Under the pieces are notes generated by a model. It did no database searches. It saw nothing but the letters and a program-made list of their open reading frames with translations, and was not told the DNA's origin. A program made the position numbers and the translations under genes. This document shows, piece after piece, positions 16,227 through 23,789 of a DNA stretch of 64,000 nucleotides. The stretch covers positions 310,001 through 374,000 of the forward strand of contig NZ_JOCA01000001.1 of assembly GCF_000718785.1 (NCBI RefSeq), given 5' to 3'. This stretch comes from Streptomyces sp. NRRL WC-3626 (lineage in GTDB: Bacteria > Actinomycetota > Actinomycetes > Streptomycetales > Streptomycetaceae). Position 1 is the first letter of the stretch, and each line of letters opens with the position of its first letter.

Positions 16227-16949
16227 GTGAGCGACAACCGAACGTCTTCCGCCGACAGCCCCTTCCGCCCCGACCCCGGCGCCCGCGACGAGGCGCCGCA
16301 GTTCGTCCTGCCGCTGGTGGTCCGCATCGAGCGGGCGGCGCCCCCGGCCCGTACGGACGCCCTGGAGACGGCGGCCCGCGCGGTACTGGCGATGCTGACC
16401 GACGAGCGGTCGGTGGGTGACGGTGAGTGGGCTCGGGCGATGCGCGACTGGCAGGACGCCCGGATCCGCAAGGTGGTGCGCCGGGCACGCGGTGCGGAGT
16501 GGCGCCGCGCGGAGGCGCTGGACGGCATCACCGTCACCGGCAAGTCCGCGGAGGTCCGGGTCTTCCCGCCGGTGCCGCTGGACGGCTGGCCCAAGGACCT
16601 GGCCCGGCTCCAGGTCTCCGGTACCGACCTGGACGACCCCGAACCCGTACCGCCCGCGGACCCGGCGGTCCCCGTCCTCTGGCTCAACCCCGGACTCGGC
16701 ATGTCGGCCGGCAAGGCCATGGCGCAGGCCGGTCACGCCGCCCAGCTGGCCTGGTGGGAACTGTCCGACGAGGCCCGCACGGCCTGGCACGCCGCCGGCT
16801 TCCCCCTCGCGGTCCGCACCGCCGCCCCGGCCGACTGGCCCGCCCTGACGGCCGCCGGCCTCCCCACGGTCCGCGACGCGGGCTTCACGGAGATCGCCCC
16901 CGGCTCCAGCACGGTGGTGGCCGACCACCCGGCGCTGCGCGGACGGTGA
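16227..16949 (+). CDS. PTH2-type peptidyl-tRNA hydrolase domain protein
   Basis: 240 residues. The C-terminal half shows PTH2 features: LWLNPGLGMSAGKAMAQAGHAAQLAWWEL near residue 160 matches the family's MSxGKxAAQxxHA catalytic helix, and GFTEIAPGSSTVVADHP fits the closing strand that ends many PTH2 enzymes. PTH2 enzymes free tRNA from prematurely released peptidyl-tRNA. The N-terminal half is an extension not found in ordinary PTH2, with an acidic/basic helical stretch (RAMRDWQDARIRKVVRRARGAEWRR). The housekeeping Pth1 lies elsewhere, so this may be an accessory hydrolase. Start GTG 16227 follows ACTGTCC, a possible -10 region, so the transcript may be leaderless. Confidence 0.8.
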   Translation: MSDNRTSSADSPFRPDPGARDEAPQFVLPLVVRIERAAPPARTDALETAARAVLAMLTDERSVGDGEWARAMRDWQDARIRKVVRRARGAEWRRAEALDGITVTGKSAEVRVFPPVPLDGWPKDLARLQVSGTDLDDPEPVPPADPAVPVLWLNPGLGMSAGKAMAQAGHAAQLAWWELSDEARTAWHAAGFPLAVRTAAPADWPALTAAGLPTVRDAGFTEIAPGSSTVVADHPALRGR

Positions 16950-16989
16950 ACGCGGGCCGCCTGACCGCCGCCGCCGTGCCCCCGCGGCC

Positions 16990-17256
16990 TCACAGCCGGT
17001 AGCGGGCCCGGTCCAGGATTCTGCGGATTCCCCGGCGGCTGTGGTGCAGCGTCCTGGAGAGGTCGGCGATGATCACCATCGACTCACCGAACTGACGTAA
17101 TAAGTCGGGCGAGTCCGGCTGCCATGCGGCGGGGTGCTGCTCGCCGACCGCCCGGCACTTGTCGACGAGTTCCGTCATCAGGCGGTGGAACGCCTCGACA
17201 TCGTCGCGCGTGAAGTCATCGGTGTGCAGCGTCGCTTGCGGTCTCAACGGATTCAC
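16990..17256 (-). CDS. small hypothetical protein
   Basis: 88 residues, mostly helical and rich in Arg, His and Leu (DVEAFHRLMTELVDKCRAVGEQ ... RTLHHSRRGIRRILDRARYRL). No family recognised. The GTG start is preceded by GAGGAAATTCCG, a good ribosome site. The third-position GC bias is strong. It is followed by the convergent PTH2 gene, with a 40-nt spacer. It lies downstream of the possible 80-residue gene on the same strand and could be a second gene of that transcript. Confidence 0.65.
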   Translation of the reverse strand: MNPLRPQATLHTDDFTRDDVEAFHRLMTELVDKCRAVGEQHPAAWQPDSPDLLRQFGESMVIIADLSRTLHHSRRGIRRILDRARYRL

Positions 17257-17312
17257 CGGAATTTCCTCGAGGCGGGTCGCCCATGCCTACTCGAACTCGC
17301 CGGCCATGGCAC

Positions 17313-17555
17313 TCACCGCGTGTCACGGGTGGAAGTGGTGCTGGGGCACCGGGTGTGAGGCCTGGTGCCCCAGCCGAGGTCGAGGACGGACCGCGCGGCC
17401 TTCGGCGGCGCGGTCCTGCTGGCGTCCCGACCCGACCCGGCCCGAGGACGGGATCCTTGGACCGGGCGCTCTCTCAAGGGGGTTTTGAGGCGGTGCGGAT
17501 CCGGCGAGCGAAGGTGCCCGTGCTCCCCGGATGCGGTCAGCGGTGCCTGCGCCAT
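17313..17555 (-). CDS. possible small Arg/Pro-rich protein
   Basis: 80-residue frame with an excellent ribosome site (AAGGAG, 8 nt before the ATG) and a plausible upstream minus-strand promoter (TTGACA at 17693-17688, GAGGAT at 17669-17664, 18-nt spacer). The protein is rich in Arg, Pro, Ser and Thr, has no hydrophobic segment and one Cys, and matches no family I know. Third-position GC is high in its second half and weaker in the first, so coding status is uncertain. It diverges from the first HTH gene, a layout often seen with small effector/regulator pairs. The alternative is non-coding leader or untranslated RNA for the 88-residue gene downstream. Confidence 0.4.
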   Translation of the reverse strand: MAQAPLTASGEHGHLRSPDPHRLKTPLRERPVQGSRPRAGSGRDASRTAPPKAARSVLDLGWGTRPHTRCPSTTSTRDTR

Positions 17556-17824
17556 CGTCGTTCTCCTTCTCAGGGCCGTCGGCGGCCCGCTCGAGGGTCA
17601 TGGGACAGAGCACGGCGCGGGCCGGCCCTCCCCCAAGCCTGGCCGGCCCTTCGCACGGGACCGATCCTCGTAGAAGCCCCCGCACACTGTCAACATCTGT
17701 AAACACGCGGAGAGTTGGGACGCACGTCGTACGAGCGCCGGTCAGCCGACTGCGCCGGGCCGTGAGCCGGGATAGCCTCGTGTCACCACCCTCCGGAGCA
17801 CTGGACACCCTGGGAGAGCGACTG
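17556..17824. other. divergent control region before the first HTH gene
   Basis: No convincing gene. It holds the minus-strand promoter described separately, an A/T-richer patch with CTGTCAACATCTGTAAACA (17687-17705), and a TAGCCT -10-like box at 17774-17779 that may serve the rightward HTH gene. Confidence 0.5.
17664..17693 (-). promoter_or_regulatory. minus-strand promoter, TTGACA-N18-GAGGAT
   Basis: On the minus strand a consensus -35 (TTGACA, 17693-17688) is separated by 18 nt from GAGGAT (17669-17664). This resembles HrdB-type vegetative promoters of Streptomyces. It would drive the small leftward frame starting at 17555. A related stretch, TGTTTACAGA, sits just upstream. Confidence 0.45.
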
Positions 17825-18436
17825 GTGACGGATGCCGCATCGGCGGACGACGCGTTCACGGCCGTACTGGCCGAGGGTGACCGGCTCCTCGGCGATCTCG
17901 GGCTCACCTGGGACCGTCTCCTCGATGTGGGCGCCGTCGGCTTCGCCACCGGCGTCACACCGGAGCGGGTCGCCGCACGGCTGGCGGGCGGGCCGGCGGA
18001 CACGGCCCGCAGGCCGTTCAGCGAGCGTCTGCTCTTCCTGAAGCGGACCCGGCTGGACGCGCGGGGCAAGGAGTACTCGACGCGCGCGATCTCCGCGGGC
18101 ACCGGCCATGCCGTGTCCCAGGGAGGAGTGCACCACCTGCTGTCCGGCCGGAACGAGCCGGGCCGGGAGGTCGCCGCCGCTCTGGAGCGCTTCTTCGGGG
18201 TGCGGGTGGGATGGTGCTCGCTCAGCGAGGGCGAGGCGCTGGCTTCGTATGTCGGCCCGCTCGTGCGGCAGTTGAAGACCGTGAAGATGCTGGCCGATCT
18301 GCAGGCCCGCGGTGTGCGGTCCATCGCGGCCCGCAGCGCCCCGGGCCACGCCGAAGGGCCGGAGCTGCTGGAGGCGCTGCTCCCGACGCTGCTGGCGGAA
18401 CTCGGGCCGGACCGGCCCCCGGCGGCGGACGGATGA
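17825..18436 (+). CDS. XRE-type helix-turn-helix regulator
   Basis: Cytosolic DNA-binding protein, 203 residues. The HTH spans about residues 65-120: FSERLLFLKRTRL, STRAISAGTGHAVSQGGVHHLLSGRNEPGREVAAALERFFGV, an XRE pattern common in Streptomyces regulators. The N-terminal 60 residues and the C-terminal helical part (LVRQLKTVKMLADLQARGVRSIAAR) are of unknown function. Start GTG 17825 has GGGAGAG about 8 nt upstream. The frame stays open upstream, but those residues are low-complexity and the codon pattern changes. It precedes a second HTH gene by 204 nt and may regulate that promoter. Confidence 0.8.
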   Translation: MTDAASADDAFTAVLAEGDRLLGDLGLTWDRLLDVGAVGFATGVTPERVAARLAGGPADTARRPFSERLLFLKRTRLDARGKEYSTRAISAGTGHAVSQGGVHHLLSGRNEPGREVAAALERFFGVRVGWCSLSEGEALASYVGPLVRQLKTVKMLADLQARGVRSIAARSAPGHAEGPELLEALLPTLLAELGPDRPPAADG

Positions 18437-18572
18437 ATCCGTACGGCGCCCGCGCGCGCCGATTCCCGTCGCGCCCAAGCTGATTCCCGCGTCCCACGTG
18501 TGCGCGGCCGAACACACCGGACTGCGGCGGTTTCCGGACGTCAACCGGTCTTGATATCGCCCGCAAATCCTC

Positions 18573-18600
18573 TTGAAGTCCCCTGTTCGGTGGCTATCGT
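18573..18600 (+). promoter_or_regulatory. promoter of the HTH2-peptidase-membrane-flavoenzyme operon
   Basis: TTGAAG (18573-18578) and TATCGT (18595-18600) are spaced by 16 nt, 41 nt before the GTG at 18641. The surrounding 40 nt are richer in A/T than the flanks. This is the best promoter candidate for the four-gene unit. Confidence 0.6.
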
Positions 18601-18640
18601 TCACTGCGGACGCCGGTAGCCGACAAGAGGGGATCCGCAG

Positions 18641-19285
18641 GTGCGAGCACCGCGTGCGGCCCTCGCCACGACCCTGAGCCGCATCGACGGCCTGCTCCTT
18701 GATCCCGGCCGGACGCGTGGCGACGTACTCGACATCGGCGGGCTCCATCGGGAGACGGGAGTCCCGCCCGATGTGATCACCGGGCTGCTGCGCGGGGAAG
18801 AAGTGGCCGAGGAGCCCTTCGGTGACCGGGTCCGCCACCGCATCCGGCATCTTCGTGACACGCGCCGCCGCCCGGACGGAACACGTCCGTCCTATCAGGA
18901 GATCGCCACGTCGTTCGGCCTGTCGGGCGCGGCCATCTCCGCGATCGTCAGGAGCAGCGCGCAAGGTGGTCCTCTGGCCGCGACGCAGGCCGGCATCGAG
19001 ACGTACTTCTTCGGCAGACCCAACGGATTCCTGTCGGTCGAGGCGGTACCCGCACTCGACGCGGCACTGCAGCCCGTACTCCGACGGCTGCGGCTCGAGG
19101 CGCGGTCGGCGGCGGGACGGACCCCGGCGTCCGGGGCCGCCCGGCTGTCGGACCACGACGACGTCCGGGGCATCGCCCTGAGACGGGCGCACGCCCTGCC
19201 CGAGAAACAGTGGCGGGTCCTCGACGCGGCACTGACGGCGCTGCTCGAGCAGGAACAGGACGACGAGGGCGAGGACGAACGGTGA
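18641..19285 (+). CDS. second HTH regulator, partner of ImmA/IrrE-like peptidase
   Basis: 214 residues. The HTH lies around residues 80-130 in SYQEIATSFGLSGAAISAIVRSS and continues to GIETYFFG, as in the XRE proteins of this type. The first 70 residues repeat the pattern seen in the upstream HTH gene (LDIGGLHRETGVPPDVITGLLRGEE resembles LDVGAVGFATGVTPERVAARLAGG), so the two HTH genes look like distant paralogues. The acidic C-terminus (LLEQEQDDEGEDER) may contact the protease. GTG start with GAGGGG upstream. Its stop overlaps the peptidase start, as in ImmR-ImmA type pairs in which the protease inactivates the repressor. Confidence 0.82.
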   Translation: MRAPRAALATTLSRIDGLLLDPGRTRGDVLDIGGLHRETGVPPDVITGLLRGEEVAEEPFGDRVRHRIRHLRDTRRRPDGTRPSYQEIATSFGLSGAAISAIVRSSAQGGPLAATQAGIETYFFGRPNGFLSVEAVPALDAALQPVLRRLRLEARSAAGRTPASGAARLSDHDDVRGIALRRAHALPEKQWRVLDAALTALLEQEQDDEGEDER

Positions 19286-19890
19286 GATCCGGCGCCATGA
19301 CCATGCGACGCCTCAATGCCCGGCTGATCGCCGCGCTCGACGTCCCGGACCGCGACGAGGACCTGGTCGCCGCGGTCGGAAGGGCCTCCACCGAGGTACG
19401 TGGCCGGCCCGTCCGGCTGCGTGCCGTGGCGTTTCCGCCCGACACCGCCAGCGGGGTGTGGATCGACTGCGCCGAGTTCGACCTCCTGGCCTACGAGAAG
19501 CACACCGATCCCGGCCACCAGCTTGTGATCATCGGCCATGAGCTCTGGCACATGTTCCAGGGGCACCGGTCCTCGCTCACCGAACACGGGGCGATCGCCA
19601 CGCGCGCGCGGAACCCGTCCGCCGCCGGGTCCCTGGAGCACCTCGTCACCCTGCTGTCGGAGGGGGAGGCCGACGCGTCGCCGGTGGTCGGGCACGGCGA
19701 CCTGGGGCTCCATGTCGCCATGCGGGCGGACGCCGGCGAGGCGCATCAGGAAGGAGAGGCCGAGATCTTCGGTGTGCGCTTCGCGACGACCGTGCGCACC
19801 GCCCTGACGGAGGCCCGCTCGTCGGCGGACCTGGAGGATCTGGCCGGCCGCATCCGGGGGTCGCTGGCGCACCGCATCAGAGGGTTCTGA
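19282..19890 (+). CDS. ImmA/IrrE-like metallopeptidase (toxin-component family)
   Basis: About 202 residues. The zinc motif HELWH is in VIIGHELWHMFQGH near residue 85, with a likely third ligand in the acidic stretch SEGEADASPV or in EGEAEIFGVRF. ImmA/IrrE proteins are site-specific proteases that cleave partner XRE repressors. Homologues in actinobacteria are labelled toxin component. Start: GTG 19282 overlaps the HTH stop by GTGA and has GAGGA upstream. An ATG at 19297 is an alternative. Placed directly after the HTH gene and before the membrane protein, it probably switches the operon on by cutting the HTH protein. The stimulus is unknown. Confidence 0.78.
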   Translation: MRSGAMTMRRLNARLIAALDVPDRDEDLVAAVGRASTEVRGRPVRLRAVAFPPDTASGVWIDCAEFDLLAYEKHTDPGHQLVIIGHELWHMFQGHRSSLTEHGAIATRARNPSAAGSLEHLVTLLSEGEADASPVVGHGDLGLHVAMRADAGEAHQEGEAEIFGVRFATTVRTALTEARSSADLEDLAGRIRGSLAHRIRGF

Positions 19891-19935
19891 CGCGTTCCCA
19901 CGACACTGCCCGCCTCTCCCACCGAGGAGTCCCCG

Positions 19936-21117
19936 GTGACCCACGGCCCCAGCAACACCGCGTTCTACATCTGCGGGGCGTTACTCCTGGCGATCTGCCT
20001 GGTGAAGCTCCCCGCGCTGTTCCGCCGGCGCCAGGACACGCTTCTGCGGGTGGCGTGCCTGCTGCTCCTCACCGCGGCATTGGTCTTCTTCTTCGCGGCG
20101 CCCGATTCGATCGCCGCGCTCAACCGCTTCACCGGGGTGCCGAACTTCGCCGCGCCGGTGGCGTATTCGGCGATGGCCGCGTTCTCCGGGGCCAGTCTGC
20201 TGCTGATCATCAACTGGCGTCCCTCGCCGCCAGAGCGGACCCGCCGGGCCTCACGCGTCTGCGTCGCGGTCTACAGCCTCGTCGTCGTGGCGATCGTCGT
20301 GCTGTTCCGGCTGGGCGACGCGCCGGTGGAACAACTCACGCTGTTCGACGGCTACTACGCCACCACGCCGTACATCAGGGAGATGATCGTCGTGTACCTG
20401 CTGGCGCAGGGTGCGGCGACCCTGTCCGTCAGCGTCCTGTGCTGGCGCTGGTCCACGCAGGTGCACGGTTCGCTGCGCGCCGGTCTGCGGATCCTCGCCC
20501 CCGCCTACCTGCTCCACGTGTGTTACGACGTCGTCAAACTCGTCGCGGTCGGCGCGGCGTGGACCGGGCACGACCTGAACTTCCTCATCGACCGGGTCGC
20601 CCCCCAGTTCGCCGCTCCGTCCGCCCTGCTCGCCGTCACCGGGTTCAGCCTTCCCCTGCTCGGTCCGCGTGCGGCGGAGACACTGGGCTCGCTGCGCCGG
20701 TTCCGGGCACTCGCCCCGCTGTGGCGGGAGCTGCGGCATGTGCCGACGCCCGGGGCCGGCCGCACGTCGCTGCCGTGGTGGTCCTCGCCGGCCGTGCGCC
20801 TGACGTGGCGGCAGACCAGCATCTACGACGCGCTGCTCGTCCTGGCCCCGTACCTCGACACCGCGGTACGCGACCGCGCGCACCTCGCCGCGCTCTCCCG
20901 GGGAGTCGACGACCGGGGCGCCGCGATCGCCGCGGACGCGGCCATGATCGTCGCGGCCGGGGCTCAGCGGCCGGCGGCCGGGCGCGCCAGGACCGCCGGG
21001 CCGCCGCCGTGGCGTCCGCACGACCTCGTCCCGCTCTCCCGGGCACTCGCCTCCCCCGTCGTCACCGATCTCCGCGGCACCGCGGTGCCCCCGCAGAAAG
21101 CAGTTCGTCATGACTGA
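19936..21117 (+). CDS. MAB_1171c-family polytopic membrane protein
   Basis: 393 residues. About seven hydrophobic helices fill residues 10-250 (for example ICGALLLAICLVKLPALF, LLLLTAALVFFFA, VVVAIVVLFRLG). The soluble C-terminus of about 140 residues is helical and Ala/Arg-rich. Such proteins are called putative transporters by similarity, but the seven-helix plus cytoplasmic tail layout also suits a sensor. The start GTG follows GAGGAG. The gene overlaps the FAD monooxygenase start by 8 nt, so co-translation is likely. I know no experimentally tested member. Confidence 0.78.
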   Translation: MTHGPSNTAFYICGALLLAICLVKLPALFRRRQDTLLRVACLLLLTAALVFFFAAPDSIAALNRFTGVPNFAAPVAYSAMAAFSGASLLLIINWRPSPPERTRRASRVCVAVYSLVVVAIVVLFRLGDAPVEQLTLFDGYYATTPYIREMIVVYLLAQGAATLSVSVLCWRWSTQVHGSLRAGLRILAPAYLLHVCYDVVKLVAVGAAWTGHDLNFLIDRVAPQFAAPSALLAVTGFSLPLLGPRAAETLGSLRRFRALAPLWRELRHVPTPGAGRTSLPWWSSPAVRLTWRQTSIYDALLVLAPYLDTAVRDRAHLAALSRGVDDRGAAIAADAAMIVAAGAQRPAAGRARTAGPPPWRPHDLVPLSRALASPVVTDLRGTAVPPQKAVRHD

Positions 21118-22528
21118 ACGGTCACACCCGCGGCCGACCAGAGCCGTCGTCATCGGCGGCAGCATCGCCGGCATGCTCGCCGCCGCCGCCGTCAAGGACC
21201 ACGTCGACCGGGTCGAGATCCTCGAGACGCACGAGATACCCGCGGGGCCGGAGCCGCGCGCCGGCGTGCCGCAGGCCGCGCACTTCCACATCCTGCTCTC
21301 CGGCGGGGCCGACGCGGTCGACGACCTTCTGCCGGGAGCGGTCGGCCGGCTCCTCGCGGCGGGCGCGCACCGCGTACCCATGACCACCAACATGATCATG
21401 TACTCCCCCGAGGGCTGGTACCGCCGCTGGAAGCGGGACAGCCACCATCTGATCGCCGCCAGCAGGGACCTGACCGACTTCGTGGTCCGTGAGCACGTCC
21501 TCAAGGCCCCGAACGTCACCGTCCGCCCGCTCACCAGGGTCACCGCACTGCTGGGGGACGCCCGCCGGATCACGGGCGTACGCGTACGGGAGGCCGGCGG
21601 TGCGGAGTCGGAGGTGACCGCCGACCTCGTCGTCGACGCCTCCGGCCGCGCCTCGCGTACCCCGCGCTGGCTGGCGGAGCTGGGACTCGGGCGGGTACGG
21701 GAGGACCGGCTCGACTCCGGGCTGGCCTACGCCAGCCGCGTCTACCGCGCTCCCGTGGCCACCCGGAACTGGCCCGTGATCAACATCCAGGCCGACCCGC
21801 GGCTGCCCCGGGCCGGCGGCATCGTCCCCATCGAGGACGGGCGCTGGCACGTCAGCCTGATGGGTACCTCCGGCGGGCAGCCCACCCGGGATCCGGACGC
21901 CTTCGCGCCGTACGCCCGGACGCTGCGGCATCCCGTCGTCGCGGACCTGCTCGACCGTGCGGAGCCGCTCACCGACGTCGTGGTCACGCGCAGCACGGTC
22001 AACCGCCGCTACTACTACGAGCGGTTGGGATCCTGGCCGGAAGGGCTCGTCGCGGTGGGCGACTCCGTCGCCGCGTTCAACCCGGTCTACGGCCACGGCA
22101 TGTCGGTGGCCGCACTGGGCGCCGTCGCGCTCCGCGACCGGCTGGCGGCCGCCGGCCTGCGCACCGGACTGGCGCGGCAGGCGCAACGGGCCATCGCCCG
22201 CCCGGTTCACCTCGCCTGGAGCCTCGCCGTCGGCCAGGACATCCACTACCCCACGACCACGGGCGGGAAGGCCGGCTTCGCCGACCGGCTCCTGCACCGC
22301 TACGTCAGCCGCCTCTCCCGCACCGCCACGGGCTCGTACCACGTCGCGACGGCGATGACGGACGTACTGACGCTGCAGACGTCAGGCATCTCCCTGCTCC
22401 GCCCCGGCGTCCTGGCCGCGGCGGTGAGGGGCCCGTCGCGCCCCCAGCTCACCGCTCCCACGTTCACACCGTCGGAGCGCCGCCTCATGGACGAGGCGGA
22501 CATCGTCCTGTCGGCGGCCGGTGGCTGA
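21110..22528 (+). CDS. FAD-dependent aromatic/terpenoid monooxygenase-like oxidoreductase
   Basis: 472 residues, related to PHBH-fold flavin monooxygenases and squalene-epoxidase-like enzymes. FAD dinucleotide motif AVVIGGSIAGMLAAAAV near residue 12, a helix-strand DFVVREHVLKAPNVTVRPLTRV, and the second FAD motif GLVAVGDSVAAFNPVYGHGMSVAALGA near residue 315. A small hydrophobic substrate is likely, but the sequence does not reveal it. It ends the four-gene unit. Being coupled to a protease-controlled repressor and a membrane protein suggests that it makes or modifies a signal or specialised metabolite. No P450, methyltransferase or synthase gene accompanies it here. Confidence 0.88.
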   Translation: MTERSHPRPTRAVVIGGSIAGMLAAAAVKDHVDRVEILETHEIPAGPEPRAGVPQAAHFHILLSGGADAVDDLLPGAVGRLLAAGAHRVPMTTNMIMYSPEGWYRRWKRDSHHLIAASRDLTDFVVREHVLKAPNVTVRPLTRVTALLGDARRITGVRVREAGGAESEVTADLVVDASGRASRTPRWLAELGLGRVREDRLDSGLAYASRVYRAPVATRNWPVINIQADPRLPRAGGIVPIEDGRWHVSLMGTSGGQPTRDPDAFAPYARTLRHPVVADLLDRAEPLTDVVVTRSTVNRRYYYERLGSWPEGLVAVGDSVAAFNPVYGHGMSVAALGAVALRDRLAAAGLRTGLARQAQRAIARPVHLAWSLAVGQDIHYPTTTGGKAGFADRLLHRYVSRLSRTATGSYHVATAMTDVLTLQTSGISLLRPGVLAAAVRGPSRPQLTAPTFTPSERRLMDEADIVLSAAGG

Positions 22529-22570
22529 TTGACGTCGGAGGCCCGCGCGGGACGCGTAGGGTGCGGCGCC

Positions 22571-23782
22571 GTGGCTGTGGATTGCGATCATCATCCTGTT
22601 CTCTGGCGTGACCGGCAGTTCCTGCTGCTCGCCTCGGCCCGGACCGTCTCGGTCCTCGGCAACGGGTTCGCCCGGGTGGCGCTCGGGTTCGCCGTGCTGG
22701 GGCTGCCCGGTGCGACGCCGGGTCGGCTGTCGCTGGTGCTGGCCTGTCAGGCGCTGCCGCAGCTGTTGTTCATCCTGGTCGGCGGGGTGATCGCCGACCG
22801 GATGTCCCGGGCGCGGCTCATGGTGGCCGCCGACATCGTGGGCGCGGGCGCGTACGCCGGTCTGGCCGCCCTGGTCCTGTCGGGGCACGCCCCGCTGCTC
22901 CTCATGTGTGTGCTGGCGGTGGTGGCCGGCACCGCGACCGCCCTGTTCTCCCCCGCGATGGACGGTCTGGTGCCGCTCGTGGTGCCGGCGGGTCGGCTGC
23001 AGCAGGCGAACGGGCTGCTGCGGGTGGGCACCAACACGTCCCTGCTGCTCGGGCTCGCCCTGTCGGGCGTCACCGTCGCGTGGATCGGCGCCGGCTGGGC
23101 GCTGGCGCTCAACGCCGGGTCGTTCGTCGTCAGCGCGGTGCTCACGGCGCGGCTGCGGGTCCCCGGCCGGGCGGGGAAGTCGTCCTCCGCCCTGGACGAT
23201 CTGAAGGAGGGCTGGCGGGAGTTCGCCTCGCGCCAGTGGCTGTGGGTGGTCGTGGCGCAGTACACCGTCGTGGTGGCCGCGCTGAACGCCAACGCGGGTG
23301 TCCTGGGGCCCCTGGTGGCCGAGGAGGAGCTGGGCGGCGCCCGCGCGTGGTCCGTGATCGTCGCAGCGCAGGCGCTCGGCACCATCGCGGGCGCCGGGCT
23401 GGCCGCCCGGGTGCGGGTCGGCCGGCCCGTGCTGGTGGCGGTGCTGGCCACGTTTCCCGCCGCCCTGCCGATCGCCCTGCTGGCCGCTTCGGCACCGGTG
23501 TGGGTGACCGCCGTGGCCATGTTCTGCTCGGGGATCGCCGCGGACGTCTTCGCCGTGCTGTGGTCCACCACCATCCAGCGCGAGATCCCCGAGGAGTCGC
23601 TGTCCCGTGTCGCCTCCTACGAGTGGTTCGGGTCGCTGGCGTTCGCGCCGCTGGGGCTGCTCGTGGCCGGGCCCGCCGCCGATGCCGTCGGCACCCAGGA
23701 GGCGCTGGCGGGGTGTGCCGGGCTGATCGTGGTCGCCACCGCCGCGGCCCTGCTGGCTCCCCAGGTCCGCGGGCGGCGGTGA
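22571..23782 (+). CDS. MFS transporter (EntS/MFS_3-like)
   Basis: Twelve-helix major facilitator, about 403 residues, similar in pattern to enterobactin-exporter-like drug or siderophore efflux proteins. The loop-2 signature shows as GGVIADRMSRARLMVAADI. The long central loop, RLRVPGRAGKSSSALDDLKEGWREFASRQWLW, separates the two halves. Start: GTG 22571 lies about 10 nt after TAGGGT, so it may be leaderless. A TTG at 22529 would put 14 residues of low quality in front. Directionally follows the FAD monooxygenase with a 42-nt gap and might export its product, but it may have its own promoter. Converges on the GH76 gene with only 7 bp between stops. Confidence 0.88.
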   Translation: MAVDCDHHPVLWRDRQFLLLASARTVSVLGNGFARVALGFAVLGLPGATPGRLSLVLACQALPQLLFILVGGVIADRMSRARLMVAADIVGAGAYAGLAALVLSGHAPLLLMCVLAVVAGTATALFSPAMDGLVPLVVPAGRLQQANGLLRVGTNTSLLLGLALSGVTVAWIGAGWALALNAGSFVVSAVLTARLRVPGRAGKSSSALDDLKEGWREFASRQWLWVVVAQYTVVVAALNANAGVLGPLVAEEELGGARAWSVIVAAQALGTIAGAGLAARVRVGRPVLVAVLATFPAALPIALLAASAPVWVTAVAMFCSGIAADVFAVLWSTTIQREIPEESLSRVASYEWFGSLAFAPLGLLVAGPAADAVGTQEALAGCAGLIVVATAAALLAPQVRGRR

Positions 23783-23789
23783 CCGGGGG

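Noticed and set aside
17460-17492. Hairpin CTCAAGGGGGTTTTGAG as a terminator
   Set aside because: Only a 5-bp stem, and it would fall inside the possible small gene.
17323-18324. Leftward frame of 333 codons opposite the first HTH gene
   Set aside because: No domain, no ribosome site; the HTH gene on the plus strand has both. Only the smaller frame at 17313-17555 in another phase is kept as possible.
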